From assembly GCA_026389675.1 (NCBI GenBank), contig JAPLHJ010000267.1:1-5683 (forward strand): DNA of 5,683 bases, in the 5' to 3' direction. Positions 1-5,444 of the stretch are shown here, one piece after another (position 1 is the first letter of the stretch; the number at the start of each line of letters is the position of its first letter). Below the pieces are notes generated by a model. That model did not search any database and had not been told where the DNA came from. It worked only from the letters and a program-made list of their open reading frames with translations. The stretch comes from Chloroflexota bacterium (lineage in GTDB: Bacteria > Chloroflexota > Dehalococcoidia > GIF9 > UBA5629). Both the position numbers and the translations under genes were made by a program.

Positions 1-1275
1 ACAGAACCACCCTTTGGCAAGATCAATACCCGCATTTATATCTTCGGATATGGTTTCGCGCCCAATGAAAGCGGCATTAAATACACTTGGGACGGAAAGC
101 CACTTTCAAAATCGCCCATCCAGGCTGATAAAGCCGGGTCGTGGAATTCTCAATTTGACGTCCCCCCAGATCCAAAAGGAGAATATACTATCGATGTTAC
201 GAGCGACTCGACCGGCAGTGGAGAAGTCCCCGGACTGGTTTTCACGGTCTCGCCTTTCTGCAAGGCAACACCCCTATCCGGTCCTGTCGGTACCAAAATA
301 ACTCTTACCGGTGTTGGATTCAGGCCTGGCGAAGATGGACTTACGTTTACCTGGGATGGACCCATCATCGATACAAACTTTGTTGCACAACCTAATGGAT
401 CTTTCAGCATTGTAATTACCGTTCCACCCTGTGTTAAAGGCCGGCATATACTGGGTATCTACGGCAGCAGTTTTACTCCTATCGGCATCGTACCTGACAT
501 TGAGTTTGAGGTGACACCCAGCATTCAACTGACCCCGAGCAATGTAATGAACAGCAGGGACTTGAAAATCGACGGGACAGGTTATAACGAGGGTGAAATA
601 CTGGCTATTAATTACGACAAATCCAATACAGGTGTCACCACCACGACAGACGCAATGGGTAACTTCAGCGTTACAATCCAGGTTCCCGTAAAGCCAGGCA
701 AGGAACATACCGTTGAAGCCACGGGCAATAAAGGCGGCCTGGCGCAGGCTATATATGTTTCAGGCACATTACCGCCACCGCTACCTCAGTTACTCTTTCC
801 AGGACCAGGGGCAACTGTCCAATCAAATAATTCCGTTGTAGATGTGATAATCAGTATATTTAAATCCAGCGGCGGTTTATTTAGCGGGGGATCAACTTCC
901 CAGTCAAACAAGCCTGCAGGTATTATAACGGCAATGAATTGGTCGGTCAACGGCGACCAAACGGGAGTGACATATTCATTGCAAATATCCAGAACCCCTG
1001 ATTTCGTTAACGTAGTTGTCAATAAAGATGGCATTGTGGGGACCACCTATAATCTGGATAGGTCAAGCCTGGCATCTGCCGGAACATATTACTGGAGAGT
1101 GAGAGCGTCAAATGAGACTGGCGATATCAGTCCCTGGTCTAATTACTGGGTGTTTGAATTTGTGCCAACCTCGCCGCTGGTGACGGCCATAGCTGTTACC
1201 ATTCTCATTCTGATTTTAGCCATGCTGATATTCGCCGTGTTGGCCATCGTTAACCGTAACAGGAACCAGGATTAA
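1..1275 (+). CDS. C-terminal part of a secreted, membrane-anchored protein with tandem Ig-like (IPT/TIG-type) domains and a fibronectin-III-like domain (5' partial)
   Basis: The frame is open from base 1, so the true start lies upstream. The GTG at 511 is internal and should not be taken as the start. The visible 424 residues hold three tandem beta-rich repeats at about 1-84, 85-171 and 172-254. Each carries a G-x-G-(F/Y)-x-(P/E)-(N/G)-E turn, and the first two also share a TWDG motif (residues 29-32 and 117-120). This resembles IPT/TIG-type Ig domains of bacterial surface proteins. A proline-rich linker (257-262) leads to a fibronectin-III-like domain at about 263-389, with YSLQIS, PDF, GTYYWRVRA and SPWS motifs. 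That domain contains a Ser/Gly-rich insert near 286-303. A hydrophobic helix at about 393-416 and the basic tail NRNRNQD suggest that the protein is outside the cell and held by a C-terminal anchor. The function is unknown; adhesion or envelope structure is a guess. It is not co-directed into the thiC operon, because a new promoter and riboswitch follow. Confidence 0.88.
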   Translation, partial: TEPPFGKINTRIYIFGYGFAPNESGIKYTWDGKPLSKSPIQADKAGSWNSQFDVPPDPKGEYTIDVTSDSTGSGEVPGLVFTVSPFCKATPLSGPVGTKITLTGVGFRPGEDGLTFTWDGPIIDTNFVAQPNGSFSIVITVPPCVKGRHILGIYGSSFTPIGIVPDIEFEVTPSIQLTPSNVMNSRDLKIDGTGYNEGEILAINYDKSNTGVTTTTDAMGNFSVTIQVPVKPGKEHTVEATGNKGGLAQAIYVSGTLPPPLPQLLFPGPGATVQSNNSVVDVIISIFKSSGGLFSGGSTSQSNKPAGIITAMNWSVNGDQTGVTYSLQISRTPDFVNVVVNKDGIVGTTYNLDRSSLASAGTYYWRVRASNETGDISPWSNYWVFEFVPTSPLVTAIAVTILILILAMLIFAVLAIVNRNRNQD

Positions 1276-1280
1276 TCGGA

Positions 1281-1300
1281 AAGTGGATTTCACTTGTTTT
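1281..1300 (+). terminator. Weak candidate intrinsic terminator after the surface-protein gene
   Basis: A 5-bp stem (AAGTG 1281-1285 with CACTT 1291-1295, loop GATTT) is followed by G and five T. It begins 5 nt after the stop codon, which is a suitable place. The stem is short and AT-rich, so its strength is doubtful. Its T tract overlaps the proposed -35 of the next promoter. Confidence 0.3.
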
Positions 1301-1323
1301 TCCAAGCGTGCATATGCTATAGT
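1294..1323 (+). promoter_or_regulatory. Candidate sigma-70-type promoter for the thiC riboswitch transcript
   Basis: TATAGT (1318-1323) matches the -10 consensus at five of six bases. TTGTTT (1294-1299) is a poor -35 (three of six) with an 18-nt spacer. A transcript starting near 1330 would begin about 12-16 nt before the first aptamer stem, which is the expected geometry. The placement supports the call more than the -35 does. Confidence 0.4.
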
Positions 1324-1345
1324 TACCGAGTAGCAGTTTAATTGG

Positions 1346-1437
1346 CCGCTAGGGGTGCTTAGATCATTAGGCTGAGACTCCGCGCAGGCGGGGAACCCTC
1401 GAAACCTGCCCTTGGTAATACGAGCGTAGGGAAGCGG
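1346..1437 (+). promoter_or_regulatory. TPP riboswitch aptamer (THI element) controlling thiC
   Basis: This aptamer binds thiamin pyrophosphate in the nascent mRNA leader. All consensus blocks are present in order: GGGGTGC (1352-1358), CTGAGA (1372-1377), ACCC (1395-1398), AACCTG (1403-1408), and GTAATA...GCGTAGGGAA (1415-1433). Stems can be read directly. P1 is 1346-1350 with 1433-1437. P2 is 1353-1356 with 1395-1398. P3 is about 1357-1361 with 1368-1372. An optional P3a hairpin is 1378-1383 with 1388-1393. P4 is 1405-1407 with 1428-1430. P5 is 1411-1414 with 1421-1424. CTGAGA is the pyrimidine-binding segment in known TPP riboswitches, and the P4/P5 side holds the pyrophosphate. The next gene is thiC, the classic target. 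Confidence 0.97.
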
Positions 1438-1450
1438 TAATGGCCAAGGG
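1409..1450 (+). promoter_or_regulatory. Predicted antiterminator pairing of the TPP riboswitch
   Basis: CCCTTGG at 1409-1415, in the P4/P5 part of the aptamer, is the exact reverse complement of CCAAGGG at 1444-1450, the 5' arm of the terminator. Seven Watson-Crick pairs, plus a possible T1416-G1443 wobble, would block the terminator when TPP is absent. With TPP bound, bases 1411-1414 are held in P5, which frees 1444-1450. The pairing is seen in the sequence; the switching is inferred. A second pairing (1342-1347 with 1442-1447) also competes for the same arm. Confidence 0.75.
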
Positions 1451-1484
1451 TTAAGTATAATATACTGTAACTCTTGGTTTTTTT
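1444..1484 (+). terminator. Riboswitch-controlled intrinsic terminator before thiC
   Basis: The lower stem has ten pairs: 1444-1453 with 1468-1477, including one G-T wobble at 1449/1472. A bulged G1467 follows, then five more pairs (1454-1458 with 1462-1466) closed by a 3-nt loop. Seven T (1478-1484) follow directly. This is a strong intrinsic terminator lying between the aptamer and the thiC start codon, the usual expression platform of transcriptional TPP switches. Transcription should stop when TPP is plentiful. Confidence 0.9.
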
Positions 1485-1494
1485 ATTAAAGAAC

Positions 1495-2790
1495 ATGACT
1501 CAGATAGAATTTGCAAAGAAAGGTGCAATTACAGCACAGATAAAACATGTTGCTCAGGTAGAGCAATTGGATGAAAGTATCATCTGCAAAAATATAGCTG
1601 CGGGGACAGTGGTCATCCCGGCAAATGCCGGTCACCCGGTGGAAGGGATATGCGGTATAGGGAAGAACCTGAGAATCAAGGTCAATTCCAATATCGGAAC
1701 TTCCTCCGACGTGGGTACTCTTGAAGGCGAGCTTGAAAAGCTCGATGTCTCGATTCGATATGGTGCGGATACTGTGATGGATTTAAGCACGGGGGGGGAT
1801 ATCAGGAAGGTTAGGCGCTCGATATTGAAGAAGAGTAGTGTACCGATCGGCACAGTTCCCGTCTACCAGGCGATGATCGAAGCAGGCGAGAAATATGGCC
1901 CTATTGTCATGGCCACTGCAGACGATTTATTCAATGCTATCGAGGAGCAGGCCAGGGAAGGCGTTGATTTCGTTACCGTCCACTGCGGCATTACACAGGC
2001 CGCAATCAGCTCTCTTAAAAGTCAACACAGGATAACAGATATAGTTTCACGCGGGGGGGCATTCTTAATCGGATGGATGCTTCATCACGACAAAGAGAAC
2101 CCTCTTTATGAGCACTACGACCGTCTTTTGGAGATCGCCCATAAGTACGATGTGACACTGAGCCTCGGTGATGGGATGCGACCCGGGAGCATAGCCGACG
2201 CTACGGACCGTCCCCAGATCCAGGAATTGCTCACCCTAGGGGAATTGGTTGAACGTGCCTGGAGCGCAGGGGTACAGGTCATGGTCGAAGGCCCGGGACA
2301 TCTGCCTCTGGACCATATCATGATGAATATGCAGCTTCAAAAAAGCCTGTGCCGGGAAGCCCCCTTCTACGTATTGGGACCGCTTGTCAGCGATGTTGGA
2401 GCGGGCTATGACCATATAACAGGCGCAATAGGTGGTGCGATAGCCGGGATCTACGGCGCCGATTTCCTGTGTTACGTCACCCCTGCTGAACATCTCTCAC
2501 TTCCGGACTCTGAAGATGTCAGGAACGGTGTAATCGCGTCCCGCATCGCCGCTCACGCTGCGGATATAGTAAGAAGCCAGGGAAAAGCCGCTGAATGGGA
2601 CCGGCGCATGTCACTGGCAAGAAAGAATCTTGATTGGGAAACACAGACCACACTCGCAATCGATCCGGAGAGGGTCAGGAAGGTTAGATCAAAATACACG
2701 GTTAAAGGCCGCGCATGCAGCATGTGTGGAGACTACTGTGCCATGGATCTTGTTGAAAAATACCTCGGGATAACAGCCAATAAATGTTAA
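1495..2790 (+). CDS. thiC: Phosphomethylpyrimidine synthase ThiC (HMP-P synthase)
   Basis: ThiC is a cytosolic [4Fe-4S] radical-SAM enzyme. It rearranges 5-aminoimidazole ribotide (AIR) into hydroxymethylpyrimidine phosphate, the pyrimidine half of thiamin. Recognisable family blocks in the 431-residue protein are ADTVMDLSTGGD (91-102), MATADDL (139-145), SLGDGMRPGSIADATD (223-238), EGPGH (265-269), GPLVSDVGAGYDHITGAIGG (295-314) and TPAEHLSLP (329-337). The His residues in EGPGH and AEHL correspond to known metal ligands. The C-terminal cluster Cys are 408, 411 and 415, spaced C-x2-C-x3-C. The length fits the short clade of anaerobes and archaea; E. coli ThiC is about 630 residues. I chose ATG 1495. 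The in-frame TTG at 1474 lies inside the terminator stem and would add only seven atypical residues. No strong Shine-Dalgarno is visible. The gene is first in the operon under the TPP riboswitch, with cinA 20 nt downstream. Confidence 0.97.
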   Translation: MTQIEFAKKGAITAQIKHVAQVEQLDESIICKNIAAGTVVIPANAGHPVEGICGIGKNLRIKVNSNIGTSSDVGTLEGELEKLDVSIRYGADTVMDLSTGGDIRKVRRSILKKSSVPIGTVPVYQAMIEAGEKYGPIVMATADDLFNAIEEQAREGVDFVTVHCGITQAAISSLKSQHRITDIVSRGGAFLIGWMLHHDKENPLYEHYDRLLEIAHKYDVTLSLGDGMRPGSIADATDRPQIQELLTLGELVERAWSAGVQVMVEGPGHLPLDHIMMNMQLQKSLCREAPFYVLGPLVSDVGAGYDHITGAIGGAIAGIYGADFLCYVTPAEHLSLPDSEDVRNGVIASRIAAHAADIVRSQGKAAEWDRRMSLARKNLDWETQTTLAIDPERVRKVRSKYTVKGRACSMCGDYCAMDLVEKYLGITANKC

Positions 2791-2810
2791 CAGGGACTTT
2801 ATGTCATTAG

Positions 2811-4031
2811 ATGAAGGCAGAAGTAATTTCGATCGGCACTGAGCTCTTACTTGGCGAGATAACGGATTTAAACGCCGTTTATCTGGCCAGTCAGTTACCT
2901 TTACTCGGGTTAGATCTTCACTTCATTTCTACTGTCGGTGACAACAGGCAGCGGCTTATCGAGACACTTAATCACTCCTGGCAAAGATCCGATATTATCA
3001 TAACGACGGGTGGACTGGGGCCAACGGAGGACGATATCACGCGTGAAGCTATCGCTGATTTCTTCAAGGAACCCATCTCCATCGATCAATCACTGGTCAA
3101 ACAATTCAGGGAATTATTCAGCCACTTTAACATGGACATGCCCGAGAGCAACATTAAGCAGGCTTCAGTTATTCCATCCTGCCAGGTGATCCCAAATCCC
3201 CGGGGCACAGCGCCGGGTTGGTGGGTGGAGAAGGACAAGCATGTTATCATCGCCATGCCGGGACCGCCCGGTGAGATGCAGCAAATGTGGTCTAATGTTG
3301 TCGCTCCCAAGCTTCAAGATAAGTATTGCGATGCCATCATTTTCTCTCAAACACTGAAGACCTTCAGCCTGAGTGAGGCAAAACTCGGCGAAATAACGAA
3401 GTCATTTTTACTGGCAAAAAACCCTACTGTAGGAATCTACGCGAAACCCGACGGCATTCATTTACGGATAGCCGCAAAAGCCGGTACGCTTGAGGCCGCC
3501 AGTAAGTTAGTCGCATCTACCACTAACCAGATCCGTCAATTAGTTGGGGATTACATCTGGGGCACAGATACTGATACACTGGAAGGAATCGTGGCAAAGC
3601 AATTTAACGATAGAGAGTTGAGCCTCTCCACCATGGAGGCTGGCACCGGCGGGATATTATCCAACTGTATCACCAATATTCCACTTAGCTCGGGATTCTA
3701 CAAATATGGTATAGTGATAAACTTCAATGATCTGGGATCACAATTCGGCGTTAATGAAAATGTTATCACCCAATATGGGATAGTAAGCCAAGAAACAGCC
3801 AGGGAGATGGCGGCCGCTGTTCGCAGAGTCCATGAAACCTCGGTAGGAGTCGGACTGGTTGGAGTGCTGGAATCTGATGAGCAGGGCCACAAAATGGGAA
3901 ACATTATAATTGGCATTGATAATGGTGCGCACAATTACGCGTTTTCAGCGAATTACCCGGGAACGCGGATGCAGATAAAGCAGAGGGCGGCCATTTCTGC
4001 CCTTTTTGAATTAAGAAAAATCATGCTATAG
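2811..4031 (+). CDS. cinA: CinA-family protein: COG1058 (MoCF-like) domain, KH-type middle, and degenerate NMN-amidohydrolase C-terminal domain
   Basis: CinA proteins join a COG1058 domain, reported to hydrolyse ADP-ribose, to a C-terminal PncC domain that deamidates nicotinamide mononucleotide in the pyridine nucleotide cycle. At 406 residues the length is normal. The N-terminal domain (about 1-170) looks intact: ISIGTELLLGEITDLNA (6-22), DIIITTGGLGPTEDD (61-75), NPRGTAPGWW (129-138) and MPGPPGEM (149-156). A KH-type linker follows at about 172-250. The C-terminal domain (about 255-406) keeps its order and ending (YPGTR, KQRA, ALFELR), but the catalytic motif ESCTGG is EAGTGG here, with Ala277 in place of the nucleophile Ser. 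The usual Y-x-N-x-x-K is N304-F-N-D-L-G309, and the TGxAGP loop reads VGVLES (350-355). NMN deamidase activity is therefore unlikely. Start: ATG 2811 follows an in-frame TAG at 2808-2810. A weak SD-like AGGGA lies about 14 nt upstream. speD follows after 8 nt. Confidence 0.93.
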   Translation: MKAEVISIGTELLLGEITDLNAVYLASQLPLLGLDLHFISTVGDNRQRLIETLNHSWQRSDIIITTGGLGPTEDDITREAIADFFKEPISIDQSLVKQFRELFSHFNMDMPESNIKQASVIPSCQVIPNPRGTAPGWWVEKDKHVIIAMPGPPGEMQQMWSNVVAPKLQDKYCDAIIFSQTLKTFSLSEAKLGEITKSFLLAKNPTVGIYAKPDGIHLRIAAKAGTLEAASKLVASTTNQIRQLVGDYIWGTDTDTLEGIVAKQFNDRELSLSTMEAGTGGILSNCITNIPLSSGFYKYGIVINFNDLGSQFGVNENVITQYGIVSQETAREMAAAVRRVHETSVGVGLVGVLESDEQGHKMGNIIIGIDNGAHNYAFSANYPGTRMQIKQRAAISALFELRKIML

Positions 4032-4039
4032 GAGATAAA

Positions 4040-4435
4040 ATGCACCTGATAATTGACGGATTTGGAAAAAATGAAGATATATTGCAGGATGAAAATTTCA
4101 TTTACGATTTGCTGTTTGCGTATCCTGGTAATATAGGTATGACGAAAATATCCGATCCTATTGTATTCCGATATTCGGGTTCAAAGCCGGAGGATTGGGG
4201 CATCTCAGGCCTGGTATTTATAGCTGAAAGCCATATCAGCGTGCATACTTTCGTAGAAAGAAAATTCATTAATATAGATGTCTTTTCCTGCAAGGATTTT
4301 GATGCTGAACGCATCATGCAGGATATGAGAGACAAATTCGGATTAACCAGGATGAGGAGTTGCCTGGTACGGCGTGAGTGGGAGCCTGGCGAACTAAGAG
4401 AATGCCAAGAAGCGCTTGAATTAAATTCGATATGA
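4040..4435 (+). CDS. speD: S-adenosylmethionine decarboxylase proenzyme (pyruvoyl-dependent, class 1 prokaryotic)
   Basis: SpeD cleaves itself and uses the resulting pyruvoyl group to decarboxylate S-adenosylmethionine, giving the aminopropyl donor for spermidine. The 131 residues match the length of the short bacterial/archaeal form. The cleavage site is Glu63-Ser64 in AESHISVHT (62-70). Ser56, His69 and Cys84 sit where the T. maritima enzyme has its processing and catalytic residues (55, 63, 68 and 83 there), a constant offset of one. Cleavage would leave a 63-residue beta chain and a pyruvoyl-capped alpha chain. ATG 4040 has a good Shine-Dalgarno (TAGGAG, 4029-4034) that overlaps the cinA stop codon. 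The gene's end overlaps speB by four bases. Some SpeD relatives have been reported to decarboxylate arginine or ornithine instead; I cannot exclude that from motifs alone, and no speE is visible here. Confidence 0.93.
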   Translation: MHLIIDGFGKNEDILQDENFIYDLLFAYPGNIGMTKISDPIVFRYSGSKPEDWGISGLVFIAESHISVHTFVERKFINIDVFSCKDFDAERIMQDMRDKFGLTRMRSCLVRREWEPGELRECQEALELNSI

Positions 4436-5319
4436 ACCAGGATCCCATCCGGTTTTTACAGCAGAGAAATTTCGGCGGGCTACCGCCCGCTTTCTCGGAT
4501 TTCGATACAGCCCGGGTTACGGTGCTTCCTGTACCCTATGACAGTACCACTGAGTGGCACAGCGGCACACGCAAAGGCCCTAAATCAATAATTGAAGCCT
4601 CCTTTTACCTGGAATGGTTTGATATTGAACTGGGCGGAGAAACTATTAATATCGGCATCCATACTCTTCCTGAACTTGAACCCACGATGAGCAGCCCCAG
4701 AGATATGGCCGATCGCGTTGAAGCCGCTGTCAGAAACCTGCTGGATAAGTCCAAATTCGTTGTTACGCTGGGTGGAGAGCATTCTATCAGTTACGGTGCG
4801 ATACGGGCATATAATGCGAATTACAGGGATTTCTCTGTCCTTCAACTTGACGCCCATACAGATCTCAGAGACCAATATCTTGGAACAGCATACAGCCATG
4901 CCTGCGTTATGCGCAGGGTGATAGAAATATGCCCGATTACCCAGGTTGGCATTCGCAGCATGAGCCTTGAAGAAAATGAATTTGTTGCAACAAAAGGCCT
5001 GAAGCCTTTCATTTACGGTCAAGAAAATATTTCATCATCGACAGATAAAATAATCCAAACGCTGGCGCCCAATGTTTATATCACAATTGACCTGGACGTG
5101 TTTGATCCCTCCATTATGCCTGCGGTCGGTACACCTGAACCGGGAGGGATGCTCTGGCAGGACATTCTCAACCTGTTATTTGCAGTATCTCAGAAAAGAA
5201 CGGTCGTGGGATTCGACATAGTAGAACTGTGCCCCGATCAGGGGAGCGACTCCTGCTCATTCCTGGCTGCTAAACTCGCATACAAATTAATAGGCTACTC
5301 ATTAATATTTAAAAAGTAG
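4432..5319 (+). CDS. speB: Agmatinase-family ureohydrolase (SpeB-like)
   Basis: This is a cytosolic binuclear manganese enzyme of the arginase/agmatinase fold. Its likely reaction is agmatine to putrescine plus urea. All six expected metal ligands are present in 295 residues: His117 (LGGEHS), Asp140, His142 and Asp144 (LDAHTDLRD), and Asp220 and Asp222 (TIDLDVFDPS). The PEPGG motif (235-239), a conserved His156 (YSHACVMRR) and Glu265 (VELCP) also fit. The start ATG overlaps the speD stop as ATGA, and no Shine-Dalgarno is visible, so translational coupling is likely. The neighbour speD places the gene in polyamine synthesis. The substrate may be agmatine, or N1-aminopropylagmatine as in the Thermus route, where aminopropylation precedes urea removal. 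Sequence alone does not separate these, and the gene could also act on another guanidino compound. Confidence 0.92.
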   Translation: MNQDPIRFLQQRNFGGLPPAFSDFDTARVTVLPVPYDSTTEWHSGTRKGPKSIIEASFYLEWFDIELGGETINIGIHTLPELEPTMSSPRDMADRVEAAVRNLLDKSKFVVTLGGEHSISYGAIRAYNANYRDFSVLQLDAHTDLRDQYLGTAYSHACVMRRVIEICPITQVGIRSMSLEENEFVATKGLKPFIYGQENISSSTDKIIQTLAPNVYITIDLDVFDPSIMPAVGTPEPGGMLWQDILNLLFAVSQKRTVVGFDIVELCPDQGSDSCSFLAAKLAYKLIGYSLIFKK

Positions 5320-5322
5320 CCT
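5292..5322 (+). repeat. Inverted repeat straddling the speB stop codon
   Basis: AGGCTAC (5292-5298) and GTAGCCT (5316-5322) are perfect 7-bp complements around a 17-nt AT-rich loop. GTAGC (5316-5320) could pair instead with GCTAC (5332-5336). No T tract follows either hairpin, so this is not a typical intrinsic terminator. It may help stabilise the 3' end of the operon mRNA, or be chance. Confidence 0.3.
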
Positions 5323-5397
5323 CAGGCAGCTGCTACAGCCCGGTATTATGATATGGCTTATTCTAAATATTTTGATATTATATATACGTTCACTTGG

Positions 5398-5427
5398 TTG
5401 ACAACTAACCCGGTCTTATTTTAACAT
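5398..5427 (+). promoter_or_regulatory. Candidate sigma-70 promoter for the downstream gene
   Basis: TTGACA (5398-5403) is a perfect -35 hexamer. TAACAT (5422-5427) is an acceptable -10 (four of six) at 18 nt; TTAACA at 17 nt is the alternative. The preceding stretch, about 5341-5390, is very AT-rich and could act as an UP element. A start near 5434 would leave a leader of only about 10 nt before ATG 5445. Apart from this promoter and the inverted repeat, I see nothing in the spacer 5320-5444. Confidence 0.5.
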
Positions 5428-5444
5428 TCTTTGGTTTAGCGAAT

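Noticed and set aside
274..708. 144-residue ORF on the minus strand
   Set aside because: It lies opposite the surface-protein gene, and its Cys-rich composition matches no family I know. It is a shadow ORF.
511..1275. Separate 254-residue gene starting at GTG 511
   Set aside because: The same frame is open back to base 1 and encodes two further domains of the same type, so GTG 511 is an internal valine codon.
1474..1494. TTG start adding seven residues to ThiC
   Set aside because: The codon lies within the 3' arm of the riboswitch terminator, and the added residues (MVFLLKN) do not look like a ThiC N-terminus. ATG 1495 is better.
2801..2842. 13-codon leader ORF overlapping the start of cinA
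   Set aside because: It is out of frame with cinA, very short and has no coding signal. An upstream AGGGA 4 nt away is the only hint.
4006..4032. Possible extended -10 promoter (TGCTATAGG) before speD
   Set aside because: No proper -35 is present, and the start point would fall at the speD ATG, removing its good Shine-Dalgarno from the transcript.
4585..5022. 145-residue ORF on the minus strand
   Set aside because: It is fully opposite speB, which has all its catalytic residues. It is a shadow ORF.
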